From: Salegentibacter maritimus
Lineage (GTDB): Bacteria > Bacteroidota > Bacteroidia > Flavobacteriales > Flavobacteriaceae
Assembly: GCF_016236915.1 (NCBI RefSeq)
Contig: NZ_JAEHOK010000011.1
Span: 96,073 to 160,072, forward strand
Direction of reading: 5' to 3'
Length of the DNA: 64,000 nucleotides
Below are positions 42,461-53,188 of this stretch, piece after piece (the stretch's first letter is position 1; every line of letters begins with the position of its first letter). The notes beneath the pieces are model-generated. The model was not told the DNA's origin, did no database searches, and saw only the letters and a program-made list of their open reading frames with translations. Made by a program: the position numbers and the translations under genes.

Positions 42461-42943
42461 ATGATTAAGTCAAAGAAAATTGCAGGTTTATTATTTGCTT
42501 TTGCCCTTTTTAGTACAGCAAGTGTTTTTGCTCAAACCCAGCAATTACCGCAACAACAGCAGCAAGCTGTAGAAGTAGATGTTAGCGACGAAGAGCTTTC
42601 TAAATTTGCCGATGCTTACCAAAGAATTAGGATGGTAAACCAAAAAGCACAACAACAAATGGCAAAAAAGGTTGAAGACAGCGGGTTTGATATAAAACGT
42701 TTTAATGAAATTCACCAGGCTTCTTTAGACCCAAATACCGAAGGTGATGCCACCGCCGAAGAAAAAAAGAAGCATAAAGCTGTAATAGCGGAAATTGAAA
42801 GCATGCAAGGTAAGTTCCAAAAAGAGATGGAAGGAGCTATTGAAGAACAGGGGCTTGAAGTAGCACGGTATGAAAAGATAGCTATAGCGCTTCAAACCGA
42901 TACTGAATTACAACAAAGACTACAAAAGTTAATGCAAGGATAA
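42461..42943 (+). CDS. secreted DUF4168-family protein
   Basis: A 160-residue exported protein. Signal peptide KIAGLLFAFALFSTASVFAQ (cleavage after AQ) leads into a Gln-rich stretch (QQLPQQQQQAVEV). The rest is a helical DUF4168 domain: VSDEELSKFADAYQRIRMVN, then a Lys/Glu-rich coiled-coil region and RYEKIAIALQTDTELQQRLQ. DUF4168 proteins are periplasmic and of unknown function. Single gene with its own terminator. Confidence 0.87.
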   Translation: MIKSKKIAGLLFAFALFSTASVFAQTQQLPQQQQQAVEVDVSDEELSKFADAYQRIRMVNQKAQQQMAKKVEDSGFDIKRFNEIHQASLDPNTEGDATAEEKKKHKAVIAEIESMQGKFQKEMEGAIEEQGLEVARYEKIAIALQTDTELQQRLQKLMQG

Positions 42944-42967
42944 TTTCTAATAATATTAGAATTAAGC

Positions 42968-43000
42968 AAAAAAGGCTGCCTTTTCCGGGCAGCCTTTTTT
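42968..43000 (+). terminator. rho-independent terminator of DUF4168 gene
   Basis: AAAAGGCTGCC pairs with GGCAGCCTTTT around a TTTTCC(G) loop, with A before and seven T after, 25 bases past the stop codon. Confidence 0.93.
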
Positions 43001-43079
43001 TATGTTTATTTTATAATCTCTTTTTTGGCATAAGCCTATAAGCTTGGTATATTTTAGTTAGATTTTAAAGAAATTAAAT

Positions 43080-43742
43080 TTGATACTTTGGTCTAAAACT
43101 TATGTTACAATAATAATTTCAATTTTAATAAGCCTATTAAATTGGAATAATCTCTATGCGCAGAATAAAATGAAACAAAAAGATACTTTAAAATTTGAAA
43201 ATAAGATAGTACCCGATGAAATTTGGAGGGAAACCTACATTGCACTTTCACATTACCCCGAATTAAAAAACACTCCTATTGAATTCAAATTTAAAAAAGA
43301 GATTCAAAAGTCTTTTATGCAGGCACAACCAAAAATTTCAGGATTATTAAAGAACAAAAATAAACGATCCTACTTTGTATTGATTAGTGAACAAATAGAG
43401 ATTGAAGACGTGGTTTTTGATGTAAAAAATGTACCTTCAGAAGTCTTAATTGGTTGGATTGGCCACGAATTAGGACATATTATGGACTATCGGGATCGTA
43501 GCGCAATAAATATGCTTTGGTTTGGTATTAAATACCTGACTTCAAAAAAATATATACAGGAAGCCGAAAGGGCCGCAGACACCTATGCGGTAAACCACGG
43601 CCTTGGGAAGTATATTATCGCAACAAAAGATTTTATCTTAAACCATACCCACCTTGCAGATACTTACAAAGCCCGAATAAAAAGACTTTATCTTTCACAG
43701 GAAGAAATCATGGCACTTATTGATGAAATAGATGAAGATTAA
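43080..43742 (+). CDS. exported zinc metallopeptidase-like protein
   Basis: A 220-residue protein starting at TTG 43080. Residues 1-27 form a signal peptide (TYVTIIISILISLLNWNNLY, cleavage after AQ). The zinc site is GWIGHELGHIMDY (HExxH), followed about 40 residues later by EAERAADTYAVNHG, a likely third ligand ExxxD as in M48-like gluzincins. No further domains. It would act in the periplasm. Its stop overlaps the convergent GH3-like gene by 4 bases. Family placement beyond gluzincin is uncertain. Confidence 0.8.
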   Translation: MILWSKTYVTIIISILISLLNWNNLYAQNKMKQKDTLKFENKIVPDEIWRETYIALSHYPELKNTPIEFKFKKEIQKSFMQAQPKISGLLKNKNKRSYFVLISEQIEIEDVVFDVKNVPSEVLIGWIGHELGHIMDYRDRSAINMLWFGIKYLTSKKYIQEAERAADTYAVNHGLGKYIIATKDFILNHTHLADTYKARIKRLYLSQEEIMALIDEIDED

Positions 43743-45265
43743 AGGCTCTTCTCCTTTACAAATTTCTCAAACCTGGCAAACTTCTCTTCATCCATTACCT
43801 TTTCCATTTTTACCTGTCCGCCTTTTTTCTTATTGGCAGCACTCCACTCGGGAAATATATCGGGATCAACCTTTGTAACCTTTACCCCTTTTAAAGCCTT
43901 AGAACGGGCTACCTTATAATTCTTATTGGCATTTTTTAAAGATTCATCTAAAGCTTTTTCCAAATTGTTTTCTTCAATATTGGCTTCGGTCCCTAGGTAC
44001 CAATGGTGATAAAACTCACCGTTAATTCTAACCGCTGCCAGGGTAAATTCCGGGATTCTTATATCGAATTTATTTTCCAGCTCCTTTACGGCATCGTTCA
44101 TTTTATTCACCGAAAGCTGAGAACCTACTACATTTAAAAAGAATTTTGTTCTCCCGGTTATACGGATTTCTTTTCGTTTTACATCGGTGAATTTTATAGT
44201 ATCCCCAATTAAATACCTCCAGGCTCCGGAAACAGTACTAATTAATAATACATAATCTTTCTCTTCTTCAACCTCTTCTATAGAAATCACCGGTGCATGG
44301 TCTACTATAGAACCATCCTGATTGATATATTCGGCTTTAAATGGCACAAACTCAAAATAAATTCCGTTGTCCAAAATAAGCTTCATGGCGTTGGTCTCTG
44401 GCCTTGCCTGTACCGCTAAAAAACCTTCTGAGGCCAAATAAGTATCAATTACAGTAATGGGTCGAGCCAGTAAAGCATTAAAGCTTTTTTCATAAGGCTC
44501 AAAGGCAACACCACCCGAAGCATATACCTGTAAATTTGGCCAAATGTCATGAATAGTATCCAGGTTATTATATTCAATAACCTTTTTCATCATTAATTCT
44601 AACCAGGAAGGAATTCCACTTAAAGCTCCTATATCCCAATTTTTAGCATTTTCGGCTATTTTTTGTACCCGCTCGTCCCATTCTTCAATTTTAGAGATTT
44701 CTTCACCGGGTTTATAGTACCCCCTAAACCAAAAAGGAATATTACTGGCACTAATTCCACTAATTTCTCCTTCTTCATGATCGCCTTCCTTTTCCAGATC
44801 TGTAGAACTCCCCAGCATCATAATCTCCTTTTCAAAAAAATCTGGTGGAAGGTCAAAATTACTTAAAGCACTCACCTGCTTAATACCCGCTTTTCTAATA
44901 GATTCCAACATTTCATCGGTCACAGGGATACGTTTGCTGGATTTTCCGGTAGTTCCAGAACTAACTGCGAAATACGGTGGTCTTCCAGGCCAGGTAACAT
45001 CATTTTCACCTTCATGAAGTTTATACCACCACTCTGCATTCAACTTATTATAATCAAAATAAGGAACTCGCTCTGCAAAAGCTTTTTTAATATCCTTTGT
45101 TTTTAATAAATTTTCAAAATCGTAGTGCTTCCCAAACTGAGTATCTTTCGCTTTTTTAAGTAATTTAACAAGCACCTCCTGCTGTGCCTCTTCCGCTTCC
45201 GGCTCAGAAACAATTGTATCGCGAAGATCTATAAGACTTTTTATTATGGAACCTACTATAGGCAT
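43739..45265 (-). CDS. GH3-like acyl-adenylate/amido synthetase
   Basis: A 508-residue protein of the GH3 (auxin-responsive promoter) family within the adenylating superfamily. ATP-binding loop YFAVSSGTTGKSSKRIPVTD is at about residue 85-105, with YASGGVAFEPYEKSF, DTYLASEGFLAVQARP and YLIGDTIKFTDVKRKEIRIT (the hinge region), and a C-terminal lid with KMEKVMDEEKFARF. Plant GH3 enzymes adenylate a carboxylic acid and join it to an amino acid; in bacteria the acid is unknown. Cytosolic. Single gene whose end overlaps the exported peptidase. Confidence 0.9.
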   Translation of the reverse strand: MPIVGSIIKSLIDLRDTIVSEPEAEEAQQEVLVKLLKKAKDTQFGKHYDFENLLKTKDIKKAFAERVPYFDYNKLNAEWWYKLHEGENDVTWPGRPPYFAVSSGTTGKSSKRIPVTDEMLESIRKAGIKQVSALSNFDLPPDFFEKEIMMLGSSTDLEKEGDHEEGEISGISASNIPFWFRGYYKPGEEISKIEEWDERVQKIAENAKNWDIGALSGIPSWLELMMKKVIEYNNLDTIHDIWPNLQVYASGGVAFEPYEKSFNALLARPITVIDTYLASEGFLAVQARPETNAMKLILDNGIYFEFVPFKAEYINQDGSIVDHAPVISIEEVEEEKDYVLLISTVSGAWRYLIGDTIKFTDVKRKEIRITGRTKFFLNVVGSQLSVNKMNDAVKELENKFDIRIPEFTLAAVRINGEFYHHWYLGTEANIEENNLEKALDESLKNANKNYKVARSKALKGVKVTKVDPDIFPEWSAANKKKGGQVKMEKVMDEEKFARFEKFVKEKSL

Positions 45266-45797
45266 AGTTATGGATTTTTATCAGTGTTAATTTTCAGATA
45301 TGGAAGATAAAAAAAACCAAAATCAAGACTATTAATGTCTTAACAATTATCAAGATTTTAACCTTTTGCAATTTTGAGCTTTCCGAACTTGTTCATGTCT
45401 CAGTATTCTCCATATGGCGGGGACAGTAGGACTTTAGGCGAAAAAATTTTTCAATATTGATTCTAGTTTTTTAAATTCATAGTTTTTAATTACCACTGTT
45501 TCAAATTTTTATTTGGCCTTACAAGCTGAAGAAAATAATTCTATATATTCAAATCAACCTATTAAAATTTTAGTTTCATTTGTACAGCGTTTTAAAGCCT
45601 AAAAATCTTATTACTTTATATCAATATATGAGTACACCCAAAGTCTCCTTAGGTTCTCTACAAAAATTGAACTTATGATTACCTTACAACGAATATTAAA
45701 TTGATATTATAAATAAGATAATAATAAAATCACTTCCTTAAGAAGGGATTATTAAAATGAAAGCACCCCAAACCAACCAACTAAAAACTAAAGCGTT
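45266..45797. other. 532-base intergenic region between divergent genes
   Basis: No protein gene of normal size. It is AT-rich. At its right end a 14-codon frame (45757-45801, MKAPQTNQLKTKAL) begins at ATG and its TGA overlaps the ATG of the receiver gene (ATGA). No hairpin or repeat of note is seen elsewhere in it. Confidence 0.4.
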
Positions 45798-45801
45798 ATG
45801 A
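45757..45801 (+). other. possible leader ORF coupled to the receiver gene
   Basis: ATG at 45757 opens 14 codons and stops at TGA 45799-45801, overlapping the receiver ATG (45798-45800) in an ATGA junction. Such overlaps often couple translation. With 14 codons it may be chance. Confidence 0.25.
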
Positions 45802-46166
45802 GTACCATTATACTGGTAGATGACCAACCTATAGCAAATTTTATAACAAGAAAACTCTTAGAGATTGAAGGATTTAATAAAAATGTTTTAGATTTTACAA
45901 ACCCCGAAAAAGCATTGGCCTATCTAAGAGGAAAACAAAATGTACTAATTTTTTTAGATTTAAATATGCCAGAAATGAATGGGTGGGAGTTCCTGGACCA
46001 TCTAAAATCTAAAGCACAAAGACATAAAATAATTATTCTTACCTCAAGTACCAGCGCAATAGATAAAAACAAGGCTAAGGAATATGATTCGGTAATAAAA
46101 TATATTGAAAAACCCCTAAATAAAAATAAATTTACCGAACTGCAACCATTACTGGAGTCTTTATAA
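45798..46166 (+). CDS. stand-alone response regulator receiver protein
   Basis: A 122-residue CheY-like protein: acidic DD at residues 8-9 (IILVDDQPIANF), phospho-acceptor Asp54 in LIFLDLNMPEMNGWEFLDHL, the Thr/Ser of ILTSST and the Lys of YIEKPLNKNKF. There is no output domain, so it signals by protein contact, for example to a histidine kinase outside the window. It directly abuts the DUF3820 gene (zero-base gap). Confidence 0.93.
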   Translation: MSTIILVDDQPIANFITRKLLEIEGFNKNVLDFTNPEKALAYLRGKQNVLIFLDLNMPEMNGWEFLDHLKSKAQRHKIIILTSSTSAIDKNKAKEYDSVIKYIEKPLNKNKFTELQPLLESL

Positions 46167-46403
46167 ATGAATATTCAACCTAATCACAAATCGCTTTTAG
46201 AACTTGCTCACGCCAAAATGCATTTTGGAAAATACAAAGGATATTATTTAAGCGATATTCCCGAATATTATTTGGTTTGGTATCGTCAAAAAGGCTTTCC
46301 TGAAGGAAAGCTTGGAAAACAAATGAGTGAAGTCTTTGATCTTAAACTTAACGGAATGGAACAATTGCTTAGGAATATTAGAAGAAATTTTCCAAAACCT
46401 TAA
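46167..46403 (+). CDS. DUF3820-family small protein
   Basis: A 78-residue soluble protein. The DUF3820 core MHFGKYKGYYLSDIPEYYLV is followed by WYRQKGFPEGKLGKQMSEVF and a basic tail. The domain occurs alone or with exonucleases; its role is unknown. The ATG at 46167 follows the receiver stop with no gap, so the two are one transcript, but no functional link is established. Confidence 0.9.
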   Translation: MNIQPNHKSLLELAHAKMHFGKYKGYYLSDIPEYYLVWYRQKGFPEGKLGKQMSEVFDLKLNGMEQLLRNIRRNFPKP

Positions 46404-46500
46404 ATTTTCCATAGTTATTTAGCTACTTTTTACTTTAAAAATATTAGGTTTAAAATTATCGGCTTTTCTATTCTTCTTTGTAATTTAGCGCCCTGAATAA

Positions 46501-48159
<1,659 letters not shown>

Positions 48160-48211
48160 AACAAATAATGGCCGACTTATTGACCAAAAGCAAGTTATAG
48201 TTTAGAAAAGC

Positions 48212-50089
48212 ATGGAAGAAAAGAAATTTGATGTTCAATCCTTAATAGGATTTATACTTATTGGTGGAATATTAATTTGGATGTTATATACCAATAGTGC
48301 TTCAGAGGAAGTAGTAGATCCGCAGCAGGAAACCGAACAGGTTGATACGCCCGAAACCAAAAACTCCAATCAGGTACCAGAACAACAACAGCAAGAACTA
48401 CAAAGCTCCAATACAGATTCTACCGCACTTGCACAGGCGCGTGAACGTTTAGGTGCTTTTGGCTATTCGGCAAGCCTTCCATCGGCTACAGAAAATACCA
48501 CTACAATTTCTAATGATGTTTTAGAACTTAAAATTGATAATAAAGGTGGTTATATTTCAGAAGCAAGGTTAACCAATTACAAAACCTTCGATTCTATTCC
48601 GGTTTATTTAATTAAGGATGGAAATGCCTCTTTCAACATTAATTTCACCACTACCGATGGAAGAACATTAGACACCGAAAACCTTTATTTTGAACCTGAA
48701 GTAACCGAAAGTGGAGATAATAAAATTATCTCTATGAAGCTTAAGGTTTCAGAAAACGAATTTCTGGAATATAGATATGTTTTAAAGCCTGGCGAATACA
48801 TGTTGGACTTCAGCATAAGGTCACAGGGCTTAAACGGCGTTTTAAACAGTTCTCGTGATATTAACATGAACTGGCAGCTAAAAGGTTACCGCCACGCAAA
48901 AAGTATTTCATACGAAAATCGCTACACCGATCTTATTTACGAATATGATGATGGAAACGATGATTATTTAGGTAGCGGTAAATTTGAAGAGCAGGAAGAT
49001 GAGAACATTACCTATGTAGCTTTTAAACAACACTTCTTTTCTTCAATCTTATTAACAGACACGCCTTTTAGCCGTGGAAAATTTGTTTCTAAAAACCTTG
49101 TAGAAGACGAAGAGATAGACACGGTTTATACCAAAGATTTTGCGGCACAATTACCTTTAGAATTAAAAGGCGGGGAACTTAATTATAATATGAATTGGTA
49201 TTACGGGCCAACAGATTATAAGATCTTAAACGATTACGACCGTAACCTGGATGAAGTTGTACCCTTAGGCTGGGGTATCTTTGGATGGATTAATAAATAT
49301 GTATTTATTCCGTTTTTTGCTTTTTTAAGCGGAGTTTTACCAAGCTACGGTATCGCAATTATTGTTATGACCATTGTAGTGAGAATTGTACTCTCTCCTG
49401 TTACTTATAAATCTTATCTATCCCAGGCTAAAATGAAGGTTTTACGTCCTGAAATTAATGAGATTAACGAAAAGTATAAGGACAATGCAATGAAAAAACA
49501 ACAGGAAACTATGAAGTTGTATAGTAAAGCAGGAGCCAGCCCAATGAGCGGTTGTTTACCGGCTTTAATGCAAATTCCGGTTTTCTATGCCTTGTTCCAG
49601 TTCTTCCCAAGTGCATTCCAGTTAAGACAAAAAGGATTTTTATGGGCAGACGATTTATCAAGCTATGACACTATAGCTGAGTTACCGTTTAATATACCAT
49701 TTTACGGGGATCATGTAAGTTTATTCCCAATATTAGCATCTATTGCCATCTTTATTTATATGATGATGACTACGGGGCAAAGTATGCAGCAGGCCCAACA
49801 GCCGGGAATGCCCAATATGAAATTTATTATGTACCTGTCTCCTCTAATGATGTTGTTCTTCTTTAACAATTATGCCAGTGGACTTTCATTATACTACTTT
49901 ACCTCTAACCTTATTACTATAGGTATTATGTTGGTGATTAAGTATGTAATTATTGATGAAGATAAGATTCACGCAAAAATCCAGGAGAACAAGAAAAAAC
50001 CTAAAAAACAAGGTAAATTTGCCAGGAAAATGCAGGAAATGATGGAGCAGGCAGAACAACAAAAAAAGCAACAACAGAAAAAGAAATAA
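48212..50089 (+). CDS. yidC: membrane protein insertase YidC
   Basis: A 625-residue insertase. An N-terminal helix (about 10-28, SLIGFILIGGILIWMLYT) and a Gln/Thr-rich linker lead into the periplasmic beta-sandwich domain (about 90-350). The 60kDa membrane domain follows (about 370-595): YGIAIIVMTIVVRIVLSPVT, LSQAKMKVLRPEINEINEKY, GASPMSGCLPALMQIPVFYA and SGLSLYYFTSNLITIGIMLV. The C-terminal tail is Lys/Gln-rich (QKKQQQKKK), suited to ribosome contact. It inserts proteins into the inner membrane with or without Sec. Confidence 0.97.
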   Translation: MEEKKFDVQSLIGFILIGGILIWMLYTNSASEEVVDPQQETEQVDTPETKNSNQVPEQQQQELQSSNTDSTALAQARERLGAFGYSASLPSATENTTTISNDVLELKIDNKGGYISEARLTNYKTFDSIPVYLIKDGNASFNINFTTTDGRTLDTENLYFEPEVTESGDNKIISMKLKVSENEFLEYRYVLKPGEYMLDFSIRSQGLNGVLNSSRDINMNWQLKGYRHAKSISYENRYTDLIYEYDDGNDDYLGSGKFEEQEDENITYVAFKQHFFSSILLTDTPFSRGKFVSKNLVEDEEIDTVYTKDFAAQLPLELKGGELNYNMNWYYGPTDYKILNDYDRNLDEVVPLGWGIFGWINKYVFIPFFAFLSGVLPSYGIAIIVMTIVVRIVLSPVTYKSYLSQAKMKVLRPEINEINEKYKDNAMKKQQETMKLYSKAGASPMSGCLPALMQIPVFYALFQFFPSAFQLRQKGFLWADDLSSYDTIAELPFNIPFYGDHVSLFPILASIAIFIYMMMTTGQSMQQAQQPGMPNMKFIMYLSPLMMLFFFNNYASGLSLYYFTSNLITIGIMLVIKYVIIDEDKIHAKIQENKKKPKKQGKFARKMQEMMEQAEQQKKQQQKKK

Positions 50090-50108
50090 GCAAAAAAGCT
50101 TAAACACA

Positions 50109-50146
50109 AAAAATCCGGTTTAAAATATTTTAAACCGGATTTTTTT
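50109..50146. terminator. rho-independent terminator of pyrG-yidC
   Basis: 14-base perfect stem ATCCGGTTTAAAAT / ATTTTAAACCGGAT (50113-50140) with A before and seven T after, 24 bases past yidC. Confidence 0.93.
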
Positions 50147-50167
50147 ATTGGTAACGCCAAAAGGTAT

Positions 50168-50200
50168 AATACCCCGAGGCTTGCCTCGAAATTAAAAATT
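50168..50200 (-). repeat. dispersed element A (inverted copy)
   Basis: CCCCGAGGCTTGCCTCGAAA reads on the minus strand as TTTCGAGGCAAGCCTCGGGG, the core of element A, including its near-perfect TTCGAGGC/GCCTCGAA palindrome. It is followed by GCCTCG...GGCTTGGCCCAAGG (50214-50235), perhaps a partial second unit. It lies between convergent yidC and pcm. Confidence 0.75.
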
Positions 50201-50246
50201 GTTTTTCAACAAATGCCTCGTGGGCTTGGCCCAAGGTAGTTTACTA

Positions 50247-50327
50247 CGTCATACTGAACTCATTTCAGGATCTATTAAGCTGGAAAAAATAAGTCATTTC
50301 AAATCCTGAAATGAATTTAGGATGAGG
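50247..50327. repeat. dispersed nested palindrome (element B)
   Basis: CATTTCAGGAT (50261-50271) and ATCCTGAAATG (50303-50313) are perfect inverted repeats, and CGTCATACTGAACTCATTTC at the left matches the inner arm of the copies at 12827 and 19812. It lies beside an element A copy, between convergent genes. Confidence 0.65.
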
Positions 50328-50357
50328 GTAAATTGAAAAGCTTTTTAAAAACCTCTA

Positions 50358-51002
50358 TTAATTCTTATCTCCTAGTAAGGGCACAAATCTAAACTGTCCA
50401 AACTCTGTTTTATCAAATTCTGTTGGAGATTTCCTTATAAAAAGCGTCATCGTTTGTACATCTTCTCCCACCGGAATCACCATTCTGCCCCCAACCTTCA
50501 ATTGCCCAAGAAGGTCATTGGGTACAAAAGGAGCACCCGCAGTTACTATAATTTTATCAAAAGGTGCATATTCCGGCATTCCTTTGTAGCCGTCTCCAAA
50601 ACTTAGGTGTTTAGGACGATAACCTATTTTATTTAAGAACATTTTTGTTTTCCTGTATAGCTCACGTTGACGTTCTATACTATAAACCCTGGCTCCCAAC
50701 TCACACAAAACAGCGGTTTGATAACCACTTCCTGTTCCAATCTCCAAAACCTTCTCACCCTTTTCAATTTGTAATTTTTCAGTTTGAAATGCAACCGTGT
50801 AAGGTTGTGAGATAGTTTGGTCTGCAGCAATAGGAAAAGCCTTGTCCTGGTATGCGTGATCTTCAAAACTACTATCCATAAACAAGTGTCTGGGTATTTT
50901 CCCAATGGCACCTAAAACCGCTTTATCGGTAATCCCCTTCTTCTTAACGATTTTCACCAATTGCTGCCTCTTTCCTTTATGTCTAAAATTGTCCTGAATC
51001 AC
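50358..51002 (-). CDS. pcm: protein-L-isoaspartate O-methyltransferase
   Basis: A 214-residue SAM-dependent methyltransferase. N-terminal helices (VLGAIGKIPRHLFMDSSFED) precede SDQTISQPYT-like IAADQTISQPYTVAFQ and SAM motif I VLEIGTGSGYQTAVLCELGA. YSIERQRELYRKTKMFL and DKIIVTAGAPFVPNDLLGQL complete the PCMT fold. It methylates damaged isoaspartyl residues so that they can be repaired to aspartate in the cytosol. Normal length. Single gene. Confidence 0.95.
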   Translation of the reverse strand: MIQDNFRHKGKRQQLVKIVKKKGITDKAVLGAIGKIPRHLFMDSSFEDHAYQDKAFPIAADQTISQPYTVAFQTEKLQIEKGEKVLEIGTGSGYQTAVLCELGARVYSIERQRELYRKTKMFLNKIGYRPKHLSFGDGYKGMPEYAPFDKIIVTAGAPFVPNDLLGQLKVGGRMVIPVGEDVQTMTLFIRKSPTEFDKTEFGQFRFVPLLGDKN

Positions 51003-51109
51003 TTAATTTCTCGTTTAACGTGCAAAAGTACTCAATAGAAGTCAAAGTTACCAATTGAAATCGGGAGAGATTCACCGCCTTATTGCTAACCTATTTGCTA
51101 TCAAAATAC

Positions 51110-51117
51110 TATTTTTG
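51110..51117 (+). promoter_or_regulatory. candidate -7 element of Gfo/Idh/MocA gene
   Basis: TATTTTTG matches TAnnTTTG and lies 18 bases before the preferred ATG at 51136, but only 6 before the ATG at 51124. This favours the inner start. Confidence 0.4.
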
Positions 51118-51135
51118 TGAAAAATGCTAAAAAAT

Positions 51136-52101
51136 ATGTTGAAAGTTGGCGTACTTGGTGCGGGACACCTTGGCAAAATACATCTAAAATTACTCAATCA
51201 ATCTAAAAAGTATGAACTGGTAGGTTTCTATGATGCCAGCTCAGAAAACGCTAAAAAGATCACAGCGGAATTTGGTTATAAAAAATTTGATACCATAGAA
51301 GACCTCATCGCATCAGTAGATGTAGTAGATGTTGTTACTCCTACCCTTTCCCATTTTGAAGTAGCTAAAAAAACCATTACAGCAGGGAAGCACCTTTTTA
51401 TAGAGAAACCCATCACCAATACGTTTGCCGAAGCCGAAGAACTTATTGCATTAGCAAAAAAACATGGTGTAAAAGGCCAGGTTGGGCATGTAGAGCGTTT
51501 TAACCCGGCGTTTAGGGCCGTAGCTTCAAAAATTGAAAACCCTATGTTTATTGAAGCCCACCGCCTTGCAGAATTTAACCCTCGCGGAACAGATGTTCCC
51601 GTGGTTCTGGATTTAATGATTCATGATATTGATGCGGTTCTAAGCGTGGTAAAATCTAAAGTAAAAAACATTAATGCCAGCGGGGTTTCAGTAATTAGCG
51701 ATACCCCCGATATTGCCAATGCCAGGATAGAATTTGAAAACGGTTGCGTAGCCAATTTAACTGCCAGCCGAATTTCAATGAAAAATATGCGTAAATCAAG
51801 GTTTTTCCAGCGAGACGCTTATATTTCGGTTGACTTTCTAGAAAAGAAATGCGAAATTGTAAAAATGAAGGATGCCCCGGAAACACCTGATGATTATGCT
51901 ATGATCTTACAAAATGCCGAAGGCGTAAAAAAACAAATCTATTTTGATAATCCTGAGGTTTCCCCAAACAACGCCATATTAGACGAGTTAGAAACCTTTG
52001 CCGATGCTATACATAATAATACTACCCCGGTAGTAACTCTAGAACAGGCTGCCGAAGCCCTTCGGGTTGCCAATGGAGTAATTGAAAAATTTAGCAAGTA
52101 A
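51136..52101 (+). CDS. Gfo/Idh/MocA-family oxidoreductase
   Basis: A 321-residue NAD(P)-dependent dehydrogenase. Rossmann motif VGVLGAGHLGKIHLKLL is at the very N-terminus with the start at 51136 (MLKVGVLGAG); the ATG at 51124 only adds four residues. The hallmark IEKPI is at about residue 93 and DLMIHDIDAVLSVV contains the Asp/His pair. It is shorter than the sugar-cluster homologue at 9572 and more distant from it. Substrate unknown; the neighbour hydroxyacyl-CoA dehydrogenase (155 bases on) gives no clear pathway. Confidence 0.92.
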   Translation: MLKVGVLGAGHLGKIHLKLLNQSKKYELVGFYDASSENAKKITAEFGYKKFDTIEDLIASVDVVDVVTPTLSHFEVAKKTITAGKHLFIEKPITNTFAEAEELIALAKKHGVKGQVGHVERFNPAFRAVASKIENPMFIEAHRLAEFNPRGTDVPVVLDLMIHDIDAVLSVVKSKVKNINASGVSVISDTPDIANARIEFENGCVANLTASRISMKNMRKSRFFQRDAYISVDFLEKKCEIVKMKDAPETPDDYAMILQNAEGVKKQIYFDNPEVSPNNAILDELETFADAIHNNTTPVVTLEQAAEALRVANGVIEKFSK

Positions 52102-52141
52102 ATTAGTTCGTGGCAAGCCAACCAGGCATGAAATGCAAAGT

Positions 52142-52212
52142 TTTTTGATTTCGAGGCAAGCGTCGGAGTTCCGATAACTATTGGAATAAACCCGAATTAT
52201 CGAGTAAATTTT
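52142..52212 (+). repeat. dispersed element A, long form
   Basis: TTTTTGATTTCGAGGCAAGC continues as CGTCGGAGTTCCGATAACTA and then ATTATCGAGTAAATTTTT, the most complete copy. It lies 44 bases before the start of the hydroxyacyl-CoA dehydrogenase gene, so it is probably in that gene's leader or promoter region. Confidence 0.75.
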
Positions 52213-52255
52213 TAGTTGCTTAAAATAAACTACAATTCATATAAAACCACACAAA

Positions 52256-53143
52256 ATGAAGAATATTGCAGTAATAGGAGCAGGCACTATGGGTAATGGA
52301 ATAGCCCATACCTTTGCCCAATTTGGCTATATGGTAAAGCTTATAGACATTTCTGAAGAAAACCTAAATAAAGGAATGAAAACTATTTCGGGGAATTTAG
52401 ACCGAATGGTTTCTAAAGAAAAAATAAGCGAAGCCACCAAAGAAGCAACGCTTAACAACATCACTACATTCACTGATATTGCTGAAGGTGTAAAAGAAAT
52501 AGATCTTGTTGTAGAGGCTGCTACAGAAAATGAGGGCCTTAAACTTAAAATCTTTAAACAATTAGACGAAAACTGTTCGGCGAAAACAATTTTAGCGAGT
52601 AATACTTCTTCAATTTCTATCACAAAAATCGCATCGGTAGTTTCCAACCCGGAACGTGTTATTGGAATGCACTTTATGAATCCGGTCCCTATTATGAAAT
52701 TGGTTGAAATTATTCGCGGTTACAATACCAGCGACCAGGTTACTAAAAGTATCATGGAGCTTTCTGAAAGCTTAAATAAAGTTCCTGTTGAAGCAAACGA
52801 TTATCCGGGTTTTGTGGCCAACCGTATTTTAATGCCAATGATAAACGAGGCTATTGAAACTTTTTACAATAATGTTGCCGGGGTTAAAGAAATTGATACC
52901 GTAATGAAACTAGGTATGGCACACCCCATGGGACCACTTCAACTAGCCGATTTTATTGGCCTGGATGTTTGCCATTCTATCCTGGAAGTAATGTATGATG
53001 GCTTTAAAAATCCAAAATATGCACCCTGCCCTTTATTAACCAATATGGTAATGGCAGGAAAGCTTGGCGTAAAATCGGGAGAAGGCTTTTATGATTATTC
53101 TGAAAGCAAAAAAGCCGAAAAAGTTTCTTCACAATTTAGCTAA
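52256..53143 (+). CDS. 3-hydroxybutyryl-CoA dehydrogenase
   Basis: A 295-residue 3-hydroxyacyl-CoA dehydrogenase. NAD motif VIGAGTMGNGIAHTFAQFGY is at the start, LVVEAATENEGLKLKIFKQL and TILASNTSSISITKIA follow, with the catalytic His in GMHFMNPVPIMKLVEIIRG, and VANRILMPMINEAIE in the C-terminal dimer domain. It interconverts acetoacetyl-CoA and 3-hydroxybutyryl-CoA, in butyrate or amino-acid metabolism. Normal length for a single-domain enzyme. Confidence 0.94.
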   Translation: MKNIAVIGAGTMGNGIAHTFAQFGYMVKLIDISEENLNKGMKTISGNLDRMVSKEKISEATKEATLNNITTFTDIAEGVKEIDLVVEAATENEGLKLKIFKQLDENCSAKTILASNTSSISITKIASVVSNPERVIGMHFMNPVPIMKLVEIIRGYNTSDQVTKSIMELSESLNKVPVEANDYPGFVANRILMPMINEAIETFYNNVAGVKEIDTVMKLGMAHPMGPLQLADFIGLDVCHSILEVMYDGFKNPKYAPCPLLTNMVMAGKLGVKSGEGFYDYSESKKAEKVSSQFS

Positions 53144-53188
53144 GTGCTAATATTTCTTGAGGAAATAATTATAAAATAAAGCAACCAA

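Noticed and set aside
43739..45265. Recent transfer of a plant GH3 gene
   Set aside because: GH3-like proteins are widespread in Bacteroidetes and base use fits the neighbours.
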